Part shown: piece by piece, positions 1 through 5,069 of the stretch
Layout: each line of letters starts with the position of its first letter
How positions within the stretch are numbered: position 1 is the stretch's first letter
Assembly (NCBI GenBank): GCA_016875515.1
Contig: VGRA01000233.1
Span: 1-5,262 of the forward strand
Length of the DNA: 5,262 nucleotides
Origin: Deltaproteobacteria bacterium
GTDB taxonomy: Bacteria > Myxococcota > Myxococcia > Myxococcales > Myxococcaceae
Direction of reading: 5' to 3'
The notes under the pieces: model-generated
The model's database searches: none
Told to the model about the DNA's origin: nothing
Seen by the model: the letters and a program-made list of their open reading frames with translations, nothing else
Translations under genes and position numbers: made by a program

Positions 1-86
1 CCGCCGCCGCAGTCCCGGTCCGAGTGGCAGTTGGCCCACCCGTGGGTGGCGGCGAAGGAGGCGACGAGGAGGAGCACTCGGAGCAC
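1..86 (-). CDS. Partial secreted Cys-rich protein (N-terminus only)
   Basis: Reading leftward from a GTG at 86-84, the frame stays open to the window edge. It encodes a short basic start (fMet-Leu-Arg) and a hydrophobic stretch LLLVASFAA, then THGWA, a plausible signal peptidase I site, followed by NCHSDRDCGG. The CxxxxxDCGG pattern after a signal peptide is common in secreted or surface proteins of myxobacteria. Only 28 residues are visible, so the function is unknown. The start is uncertain: no clear Shine-Dalgarno sequence lies upstream of the GTG, and another GTG three codons further in would also leave a signal peptide. The gene diverges from the lipoprotein at 209, leaving about 122 bp between the two starts. 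A chance open frame in GC-rich DNA is the alternative, but the signal-peptide pattern argues against it. Confidence 0.5.
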   Translation of the reverse strand, partial: MLRVLLLVASFAATHGWANCHSDRDCGG

Positions 87-137
87 GGAGAGGAGTCTAC
101 CCCGGCAGCAGGGCCTGTCTCGCCCGCGTGCTGTGCG

Positions 138-149
138 CCCGCGCGCGGG
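138..149. repeat. 12 bp perfect palindrome in divergent intergenic region
   Basis: CCCGCGCGCGGG is its own reverse complement. It lies in the 122 bp region between the two divergent starts at 86 and 209. Alternating CG could act as a regulator site or form unusual helix geometry, but such palindromes arise easily at this GC content. No convincing -35/-10 pair was recognised around it. Confidence 0.3.
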
Positions 150-197
150 TTGGCGGGTGCGCAGGGCTGTGGTTGGGTCCGCTCGTTTCGTTGCGCT

Positions 198-203
198 GAG
201 GAG
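198..203 (+). promoter_or_regulatory. Shine-Dalgarno for lipoprotein start at 209
   Basis: GAGGAG lies 5 bases before the ATG at 209. It fixes this start, which also begins directly at a lipoprotein signal peptide, and rules out the longer overlapping frames that run through the same stretch. Confidence 0.75.
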
Positions 204-208
204 CGTCC

Positions 209-2089
209 ATGCCTTCCCTGCTTCGTCCGCTCGCCGCGGGCCTGCTCAGCTTCACCCTGCTCAACTGCCAGTGCGGCCAGCCCGCGGTGGAGGATCCCTG
301 CGTCCCGGAGTTCTGCGCGGGGTGTTGCGTGGACGGCATGTGCCGTGCCTGCGCGGAGCCGGAAGTGGATGGCGGAAGCCTCCCGGATGCGGGGGGGCCT
401 TCCGGAGAAGACGGAGGGGTGGACGCGGGCCCCGGTCCGCAGCCGGACGCAGGTGTGCCGGACGCAGGGGGCGGAACAGGCGGTGGGATGGGCGGTGGTG
501 CTGGAGGCGGTACTGGCGGCGGTGCAGGTGGTGGCGGCGGTGGCCAGCCCGGGCCGGTCTTCTTCGACGGCGGCTGGATGCTTCCGGTGTTGCCGCCCCA
601 GCCTGCCCTGGTCGGGGATGGCGGGACGACCGTGGTGGTGCAGGGCGGGGTGGACCCGTCTGCGCCGGGGAAGTTCGGCGGCGCGCCCACGGGCGGTGCC
701 ATCAGCGTGGCCTACCCGCCGGACGGGGTGATGCTGCCGCCGAACACCAACTCCATCGAGTTCCACTTCGTCCCAGCGGCGGGGCAGACGCTGTTCCGCT
801 TCACCTTCATTGCGCCCACCACCACGTTGGAGGTGTACACGGGCTGCACCCCGGTGGGCGGCGGGTGCGTCTTCACCCCGGATGGATCCTTCTGGTCCAG
901 CTTGGTGGCGTACGCGCGCGGCACGGTGCCGGTGAAGTGGACGGTGTCCGGGGTGAACGGGGCGTCTCCGGGCAACGTGGGGAGCTCCACCGTGCAGTCC
1001 CTCTCCTTCACCGAGCAGGACCTCACCGGTGGCCTCTACTACTGGGACAGCGCAGGGTCCGTGGTCCGCTACGACTACGGATACCCCTACTCCCCGAGGC
1101 AGACCTTCCTGGACCGGGCCACCGCGGGGGCCACCACCTGCGTGGGCTGCCACGTCATCTCCCGGCAGGGGAACCTGGTGGCGGTGGGCAAGGACATCCC
1201 CATGCCCGCTGCGTACTCGGTGATGAAGGTGGTCTCCCGCAGCGTGGCCAGCTCCACCTCGGGGCCGTTGACGGGCGGGGCCAACTTCTTCAGCTTCAGC
1301 CCGGACGAGAAGTACATGCTCCAGTCCAACGGGGCGAAGATCGAGTGGCGGGACCTGGTGTACGGCACCACGCAGCAGGTGAGCAACCAGGGTACCATGC
1401 CGGACTGGTCCCCGGACGGGGCCTCCATGGTGTACGTGAAGCCGCCCTCGTCCCCGTTCCCCATCCCCGGGCTCGGCGGAGTGGGTTCGCCGGGCGTGCA
1501 GTCCGGCACGCTGATGACGCAGTCCTTCACCGGGACCGGGTTCGGCTCGCCGCAGGTGCTGGTGCCCTCCAACGGCAAGAACAACTACTACCCGTCCTAC
1601 TCTCCGGACGGCGAGTGGGTCCTCTACAACCACTCGCCCTCCAACACCGAGTCCATGACCAACGCCGCGCCCGCGGACGGCGGCTACCCGGACGGCGAGC
1701 TGTGGGCGGTGGATGCGCAGGGCGGGATGCCGGTGAAGCTGGCAGCGGCAAGCGCCCCGGGGGCCTGCTCGTGGCCCAAGTGGGCCCCGGTGCGGCACGA
1801 CTATGCGGGCGGGCAGGTGATGTGGCTTACCTTCTCCAGCGCGCGCGCCTACGGGCTGCGGCTGGCGGACTGGCAGAAGACGCAGCTGTGGATGGTGGCG
1901 TTCGATCCGACGCGGATCCGCAACGGGCAGGATCCCAGCTTCCCGGCCTTCTGGCTGCCGTTCCAGGACATGGGCACCGGCAACCACATTGGACAGTGGA
2001 GCACCACCATCCCGCGCGGCAACTGCACCACGGCGGCCCAATGCAATGCGGGCGAGGTGTGCCAGGCGGGGAAGTGCCGGCCGGGCTGA
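209..2089 (+). CDS. Lipoprotein with Gly-rich linker, CxxCH motif and PD40/TolB-like beta-propeller
   Basis: This 626-residue protein is probably anchored in the cell envelope. Residues 1-20 form a signal peptide ending in LLNC, a lipobox-like site with Cys20, although Asn at -1 is unusual. A Cys cluster follows (31-48: C31, C36, C39, C40, C45, C48), then an Asp/Gly/Pro-rich stretch and a GGGxGGG linker (about 87-112). A beta-rich domain follows (about 115-300). Next is C311-V-G-C314-H315, a c-type heme-binding pattern. Propeller repeats follow, with FSPDEKYML near 360, WSPDGASMVYV near 400 and YSPDGEWVLYN near 464, typical of PD40/TolB blades. The C-terminus has four spaced cysteines (606, 612, 618, 623), like Cys-rich tails in myxobacterial surface proteins. 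The substrate or partner is unknown, and heme attachment is not proven. The gene has a good ribosome site and ends 3 bp before the convergent GST gene, leaving no room for its own terminator. Confidence 0.9.
   Translation: MPSLLRPLAAGLLSFTLLNCQCGQPAVEDPCVPEFCAGCCVDGMCRACAEPEVDGGSLPDAGGPSGEDGGVDAGPGPQPDAGVPDAGGGTGGGMGGGAGGGTGGGAGGGGGGQPGPVFFDGGWMLPVLPPQPALVGDGGTTVVVQGGVDPSAPGKFGGAPTGGAISVAYPPDGVMLPPNTNSIEFHFVPAAGQTLFRFTFIAPTTTLEVYTGCTPVGGGCVFTPDGSFWSSLVAYARGTVPVKWTVSGVNGASPGNVGSSTVQSLSFTEQDLTGGLYYWDSAGSVVRYDYGYPYSPRQTFLDRATAGATTCVGCHVISRQGNLVAVGKDIPMPAAYSVMKVVSRSVASSTSGPLTGGANFFSFSPDEKYMLQSNGAKIEWRDLVYGTTQQVSNQGTMPDWSPDGASMVYVKPPSSPFPIPGLGGVGSPGVQSGTLMTQSFTGTGFGSPQVLVPSNGKNNYYPSYSPDGEWVLYNHSPSNTESMTNAAPADGGYPDGELWAVDAQGGMPVKLAAASAPGACSWPKWAPVRHDYAGGQVMWLTFSSARAYGLRLADWQKTQLWMVAFDPTRIRNGQDPSFPAFWLPFQDMGTGNHIGQWSTTIPRGNCTTAAQCNAGEVCQAGKCRPG
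467..544 (+). repeat. Gly-rich linker coding repeat (GGGxGGG)n
   Basis: About 26 codons encode GGGT/GGGM/GGGA/GGGT/GGGA units in a near-periodic 12 bp pattern. It acts as a flexible spacer between the N-terminal Cys cluster and the folded part of the lipoprotein. Synonymous codon variation (GGC, GGT, GGA, GGG) suggests an old repeat, not a freshly expanded one. The long Pro-rich frame on the opposite strand (97-702) is only its shadow. Confidence 0.8.
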
Positions 2090-2092
2090 GCC

Positions 2093-2710
2093 TCAGAGCC
2101 CGAGGCCGAGGCGCGCACGCATCTGCTGAGTGGTGTGGGCGCGGTCCGGGGACGTGGCGGCCACGGCGGGGGAGGCCATGGCCTGATCGAGGAAAGCGCC
2201 TGCCTCGTCCCGGAGGGCGCGCGCCACCGGGGCGTCCGGCGCAAGCCAGCCCATGCGGAGCCAGTTTGGGGCGAGCAAAAGCCCGAGCATCCCGGTGGGG
2301 GAGGCGTCCCGGGCAGCCTGTCCCAGCAGGGCCACCTCCCACCGCCACTGGGGCCTCGCCTCGAGCACGGCCGTGTCCTGCAGGGACTGGAAGAAGAGCG
2401 GCGCCACCAGGTCGTCAAACCGCTTGATGGCCAGACGCTCTCGGGCGCGCTGGCGGATGTCCGGGGACCAGGCGCCGCGCCAGCCATGTCGCTCCGCGAG
2501 GTACTCGCAGATGACCGTGGACTCGAAAAGGACGAGCCCGTCGTCCTCCAGCACGGGGACGGCGCCGGTGGGGGAGTGGGCAAGGGAGTCTGCCGGCTTG
2601 CGGGAGAGATCGATCTCTCGAGGTTCATGCGGGAGACCTACCTGCTGCTGCAGCGCGCGGACGCGCTGCGCAGAGGGACAGCCGGCGGCAGAGAAGAGGC
2701 GCATGGGCAT
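2093..2710 (-). CDS. Glutathione S-transferase family protein
   Basis: This 205-residue cytosolic protein has the usual two-domain GST length. The N-terminal thioredoxin-like domain (about 1-78) begins MRLFSAAGCPSAQRV, with C11/S13 at the place of the catalytic residue. It has the cis-Pro region AVPVLEDDG (P52) and the glutathione gamma-glutamyl-binding motif FESTVICEYL (E63, S64). The helical C-terminal domain fills about residues 88-205. Family members conjugate or reduce electrophiles with glutathione, and a Cys at this position suggests thiol-transferase (omega/beta/lambda-like) chemistry, though the true substrate cannot be told. I chose the ATG at 2710 because GGTGA lies 6 bases upstream; a second ATG two codons in (2704) is the alternative. 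The gene is convergent with the lipoprotein and divergent from the receiver remnant, so it is probably monocistronic. Third codon positions match the genome style. Confidence 0.88.
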   Translation of the reverse strand: MPMRLFSAAGCPSAQRVRALQQQVGLPHEPREIDLSRKPADSLAHSPTGAVPVLEDDGLVLFESTVICEYLAERHGWRGAWSPDIRQRARERLAIKRFDDLVAPLFFQSLQDTAVLEARPQWRWEVALLGQAARDASPTGMLGLLLAPNWLRMGWLAPDAPVARALRDEAGAFLDQAMASPAVAATSPDRAHTTQQMRARLGLGL

Positions 2711-2953
2711 GTTCGTTCACCGCAAGACGCACCGCGCGCAAGCGGGGATCGGCCCACCCCGAGCGCGCTCAACGACCCCGTTCCCCACGTGGGCCGTGCC
2801 AGCATGCGGGCGCGCAGGGCGCTGGTGGTCGGGGACGTGGCCGTGGTGTCCGAACCCGGCGGCGTTACCACTGGGCGGGACCCGAGTCTTGCGGCCTTTG
2901 CATCCGACAGATCAGGATGGTACCCCCGTAGCACCCGCAGCCGGAGTGAACCC
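2711..2953. other. Divergent intergenic spacer, 243 bp, no gene seen
   Basis: This spacer lies between the GST start and the receiver-remnant start and should hold both promoters. Open frames crossing it in several registers show no recognisable protein. The only distinct element is the palindrome CCCACGTGGG at 2784-2793, an E-box-like CACGTG core, and a single copy could be chance. No RNA gene or clear terminator was recognised. Confidence 0.5.
2943..2949 (+). promoter_or_regulatory. Shine-Dalgarno for receiver remnant at 2954
   Basis: GGAGTGA is placed 4 bases before the ATG at 2954. This is a well-formed ribosome site in front of a gene whose product looks inactive, and it supports 2954 over the far longer in-frame extension back to 2135, which only shadows the GST gene. 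Confidence 0.6.
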
Positions 2954-3214
2954 ATGGGCCCCGTCCGTGTCTTAATTGCAGGCGTTCACCGCCTGGTGTC
3001 CGAGGGCATTGGGGGGCTGCTCGCGGGCTCCTTCGAGGTCGCGGGCGTGGCGGCGGACGACGAGGAGAGGGTGGGCCTGGCCCGGGAGCTGAAGCCGGAC
3101 GCGGGCACGCCGAAGTTGGACGGCATTTCGGCGCTCCAGGACTTGAAGGACGAGGCCGTGCCGTCCCGGGCGATGATCCTCGCCGCCAGCCAGGCAGGCA
3201 TTTCGCTGGACTGA
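2954..3214 (+). CDS. Truncated phospho-dead response-regulator receiver remnant
   Basis: The 86 residues follow the start of a NarL/FixJ-type receiver: VRVLIAGVHRLVSEGIGGLLAGSF matches beta1-alpha1, then VAGVAADDEERVGLARELKPD. Three defects are visible. The acidic pair normally in 'ADDH' reads 'AGVH'. The stretch that should carry beta3 and the phospho-acceptor Asp (usually like PD-VVLLDI-xMPxxDG) is shortened to KPDAGTPKLDG, so about five residues including the Asp are missing. The domain then stops after AMILAASQAGISLD, without the rest of the fold or a LuxR-type HTH. It cannot work as a normal phosphorelay receiver. It could be a relic, or a leader for the next gene, which starts 3 bp after its stop and lacks a clear ribosome site. 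An unusual TTA codon lies near its start. Confidence 0.6.
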   Translation: MGPVRVLIAGVHRLVSEGIGGLLAGSFEVAGVAADDEERVGLARELKPDAGTPKLDGISALQDLKDEAVPSRAMILAASQAGISLD

Positions 3215-3217
3215 CCC

Positions 3218-3685
3218 ATGTTCCGGATCGGCTCGGAGGAGGCGCTGCTGGAGGCTTTCCGGCCCAAGGACCGCAAGCAGGTGACGGTTCCCCGGGAAAT
3301 GAAGTTCCCCTTGATTGCCCAGCACTACCACGCGTGGGCGCACCCGGCCGGCGGGCGGGTGTTCCTCGTGTTCGCGGTGAAGGGCGGGGTGCCCACGGGG
3401 ATCGCCTTCGACGTGGACGGCGGGATCGCCGCGGTGCCGAAGATGTGTGACTGGTGCCACTGCGGCCGGCTGGGCAACCAGGTGGGGCTGCTCTCCGCGC
3501 GGCTGAACGCAAAGAAGACCGTGGGCGTGCACGTGTGCACGGACCTGGGCTGCAAGCAGAAGTTGGAAGACGCCGCCAACCGGGGCGGCAGCAGCCCGCT
3601 GCCAGGCATTGAGCGGCTGGTGGCGCGCATGGGCCGGTTCGCGGAGGAGGCGCTGGGGATCGACCTGTCCGGGGCCGGCCGCTGA
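3218..3685 (+). CDS. FBP/FusB-type EF-G-binding domain protein with treble-clef zinc finger
   Basis: This 155-residue protein resembles the FBP C-terminal treble-clef zinc-finger family, related to the FusB/FusC proteins that bind elongation factor G and release it from fusidic-acid-stalled ribosomes. Residues 1-30 (FRIGSEEALLEAFRPKDRK, then VTVPRE) form the usual opening helix. A beta segment RVFLVFAVKGG follows near 47-57. The zinc site is C77-D-W-C80 then C107-T-D-L-G-C112, with the conserved VGLLSA at 89-94 between them; the CxxC...Cx4C spacing matches FusB-type fingers. The C-terminal helix is about 128-147. In myxobacteria the role is unknown; ribosome recycling or EF-G protection is inferred from family only. 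No Shine-Dalgarno is evident, and the stop of the receiver remnant lies 3 bp upstream, suggesting coupled translation. It converges on the VWA-like pseudogene with a 7 bp gap. Confidence 0.82.
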   Translation: MFRIGSEEALLEAFRPKDRKQVTVPREMKFPLIAQHYHAWAHPAGGRVFLVFAVKGGVPTGIAFDVDGGIAAVPKMCDWCHCGRLGNQVGLLSARLNAKKTVGVHVCTDLGCKQKLEDAANRGGSSPLPGIERLVARMGRFAEEALGIDLSGAGR

Positions 3686-3692
3686 CGCGCGG

Positions 3693-4416
3693 TCAGCCGT
3701 TGTCCATCCGCGCGTCCGCGCCCGGAAGCCGGATCACGCGCCCCCACGGGGTGGGGGCTACCCGGCATCAGCGCCCACAGGACCGGGTACGGAGGCGCCT
3801 CGCGAGGGACCTCGGCGCAGCCTTCCGTGAAGAACAGCAGCGCGTCTGGCGGTGACGGCGCGAGCCGCCGAAAGACGGGGTTGAAGTCCGTGCCGCCCCC
3901 ACCCCGGAACTCGAGCCGCTCCGGCTGTGGCAGGTTGTCCTCGAAGCGCTGGTCCAGCTGCACCGCGGCGTCACACACGAGGAGGCGGATCTCGTAGCGG
4001 TCGAACGCGCCGAGGATCCGCCGGAACTCCGTGACGAAGCGGGACAGTTCCCGCTGGACGCTGCCGGACGTGTTCACGGCGAGCGCGATCCGGAGCACGT
4101 GGCCGCTGCGCGAGGGGAGGCACAGCCCGCGGTGGACGTGGCGGCGGGCGGGAGGCAGCCACGACAGCCGGCCGCCGCTGGTTCGGAGCAGGAAGTCCCG
4201 CAGCTGCGCCTGAGTGGGGATCTCCGGCGCCAGCACCGCCTGGATGGCCCGCGCCAGCTGTCCCGGTAGGTGCCCGGGGAGCGCCTGCCCGAGCGCGACG
4301 AGCCGCTCGGCCCAGGCCTCCGCCTCCTCCCGGTTCACGCGCCCGGGGTAGGCCGGGTCGAACTTGCCCGCGATGAGGCCCGCGTCGGCGTCCAGCTCTC
4401 GGGAGGGGCCGGAGGG
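3693..4416 (-). pseudogene. VWA-like (DUF2201-type) protein, frameshifted, MIDAS-defective
   Basis: Read leftward, the frame gives RELDADAGLIAGKFDP, then GQALPGHLPGQLARAIQAVL, RDFLLRTSGGRLSWLPPARR, and the VWA-like core VLRIALAVNTSGSV, GGGGTDFNPVF, DALLFFTEG and YPVLWALMPG. The order and motifs match the C-terminal half of DUF2201/VWA-like proteins, a family often paired with MoxR-type ATPases. Two metal-site changes stand out: DTSGS reads NTSGS (Asn codon 4074-4072), and the usual TDG reads TEG (Glu codon 3825-3823); the TDF Thr (3891-3889) remains. After WALMPG the frame degenerates into antisense of the FBP gene, while the +1 frame gives PWGRVIRLPGADARMDNG and a stop at 3695-3693. A frame change therefore lies near 3740-3770. 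The family's N-terminal metallopeptidase-like half is absent; a receiver-like sequence sits there instead. An assembly error could explain the frame change but not the substituted residues. Confidence 0.7.
3740..3758. repeat. Perfect 8 bp hairpin at the VWA frame break
   Basis: GCCCCCAC and GTGGGGGC pair perfectly around a GGG loop. The hairpin falls where the VWA-like gene changes frame, 55 bp past the FBP stop. No T-tract follows on either side, so an intrinsic terminator is unlikely. Homopolymer runs in the stem make slippage or a sequencing error at this point plausible. Confidence 0.6.
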
Positions 4417-4679
4417 CTGCACAGCGCCACCACCGGCGTGGCCGCGAGCCGGGGATCCGCCCGCAGCCGCTTCAGGGCGTCCACGCCCGTCCCCACGGCC
4501 AACACGCCGCACACCAGCAGCACCGCGGGGGCCGCCTCCGCCACTGCGCCCGCGAAGGACTCCGAGGTCGTCTGGAACGTCTGGAACGTCTGGACGTCGA
4601 ACGCGTCCTGCAGCGCACGGGTCGCCAACAGGGCGACGACGCGATCATCCGAGATGAGGGCTGCGCGCAGGCGGGGCAT
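4405..4679 (-). pseudogene. Receiver-like domain lacking phospho-acceptor Asp, frameshifted into VWA-like part
   Basis: From the ATG at 4679 the protein reads MPRLRAALISDDRVVALLATRAL, with the acidic pair D11/D12 of a response-regulator receiver. DVQTFQTFQTTSES follows, then APAVLLVCGVLAVGTGVDAL, where the phospho-acceptor Asp is Cys57, and KRLRADPRLAATPVVALCSPPAP, the classic alpha3-beta4 end. The frame then turns to nonsense. The missing continuation (RELDADAGLIAGKFDP, like the usual 'gADAyLxKPFDp') appears in the VWA-like frame, so a one-base loss near 4401-4416 is inferred. Start choice: the ATG at 4706 is also in frame, but 4679 is preferred because the receiver fold begins right after it, with GGAACGG a few bases upstream as a weak ribosome site. 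It diverges from uraH with 75 bp between. Whether receiver and VWA parts were one protein or two fused by deletion is open. Confidence 0.62.
4570..4595. repeat. 9 bp in-frame tandem repeat inside receiver-like sequence
   Basis: GTCTGGAAC occurs twice in a row (4570-4578, 4579-4587) followed by GTCTGGAC. On the minus strand this yields QTFQTFQT in the beta2 region of the receiver-like domain. It looks like a recent three-codon duplication, which the surrounding sequence does not share. Confidence 0.7.
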
Positions 4680-4707
4680 TGACCGTTCCGCATGCTGCCC
4701 GCGCACG

Positions 4708-4721
4708 CGTGGCTTGCCACG
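4708..4721. promoter_or_regulatory. Inverted repeat, candidate operator between receiver-like gene and uraH
   Basis: CGTGGC-TT-GCCACG is a perfect 6-2-6 inverted repeat placed 33 bp before the uraH start and 28 bp before the divergent ATG at 4679. Its centre contains TTGCCA (4714-4719), a five-of-six match to a -35 element, with a loose TAGTGT at 4739-4744 about 19 bp on. A dimeric repressor such as one sensing purines could bind here. This is inference from position and symmetry only. Confidence 0.45.
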
Positions 4722-4754
4722 TTTGGATCACGGGTGAGCTAGTGTTCCAGATCC

Positions 4755-5066
4755 ATGATCAGCACCCACATCCTGGATCTGAGTACCGGCCAGCCCGCAG
4801 CCGGCGTGCAGGTGACGCTGGAGAAGGACGGCGCGCCGCTGAAGACGGAGGCCACCAACGCGGACGGGCGCATTGCCTTCCAGGTGGCGCACGAGCCGGG
4901 GGTGTACCGCCTGACGTTCGCCGTGGCGGCGTATGCGCGGCGGCAGGGCCTGGCGCCGTTCTTCCTGGACGTGCCCATTGCGTTCGAGGTGACGGACACC
5001 GGGCGCAAGTACCACGTGCCGCTGTTGCTGAGCCCCTACGGATTCAGCACCTACCGGGGGAGCTGA
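4755..5066 (+). CDS. uraH: 5-hydroxyisourate hydrolase (transthyretin-like)
   Basis: This enzyme hydrolyses 5-hydroxyisourate, the product of urate oxidation, to OHCU, which is then decarboxylated to S-allantoin. The 103-residue protein begins ISTHILDLSTGQPAAGV, the family's first signature, and ends KYHVPLLLSPYGFSTYRGS, its second. The catalytic set is visible: H5, R39 (in ADGRIAF), H87 and the C-terminal S103 of YRGS. It has no signal peptide, so it is cytosolic, and the family is tetrameric. At 103 residues it is at the short end of the family because its N-terminus starts almost at the signature. The ATG at 4755 has no clear Shine-Dalgarno, so it may be translated from a very short leader. 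Its stop lies 3 bp before the next gene, suggesting an operon. It is divergent from the receiver-like pseudogene across a region with an inverted repeat. Confidence 0.95.
   Translation: MISTHILDLSTGQPAAGVQVTLEKDGAPLKTEATNADGRIAFQVAHEPGVYRLTFAVAAYARRQGLAPFFLDVPIAFEVTDTGRKYHVPLLLSPYGFSTYRGS
5056..5062 (+). promoter_or_regulatory. Shine-Dalgarno for gene at 5070
   Basis: GGGGGAG ends 7 bases before the ATG at 5070 and lies within the last codons of uraH, so the two genes are probably translated from one message. Confidence 0.55.
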
Positions 5067-5069
5067 CCC

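Noticed and set aside
97..702. Pro-rich minus-strand open frame
   Set aside because: The antisense of the Gly-rich linker gives Pro runs; there is no domain or good start.
31..2427. 798-residue plus-strand open frame
   Set aside because: It is the alternate frame of the lipoprotein, Arg/Ala/Gly-rich with no recognisable domain; the lipoprotein frame has a ribosome site, signal peptide and propeller motifs.
1849..2628. 259-residue minus-strand open frame over the GST gene
   Set aside because: It is out of frame with the GST, Ser/Pro/Arg-rich, and crosses the lipoprotein C-terminus.
2784..2793. CCCACGTGGG as a regulator site
   Set aside because: It is a single short palindrome in about 70% GC DNA with no second copy seen nearby; mentioned only inside the spacer entry.
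2135..2953. Upstream extension of the receiver remnant
   Set aside because: It is antisense of the GST gene; the ribosome site and receiver homology start at 2954.
3325..3692. C-terminal 120 residues of the uncorrected VWA-like frame
   Set aside because: They are the exact antisense of the FBP gene; the family-like ending lies in the shifted frame and stops at 3693.
3740..3758. Intrinsic terminator for the FBP gene
   Set aside because: The stem is strong but no T-run follows and it lies within the opposing gene; kept only as a hairpin.
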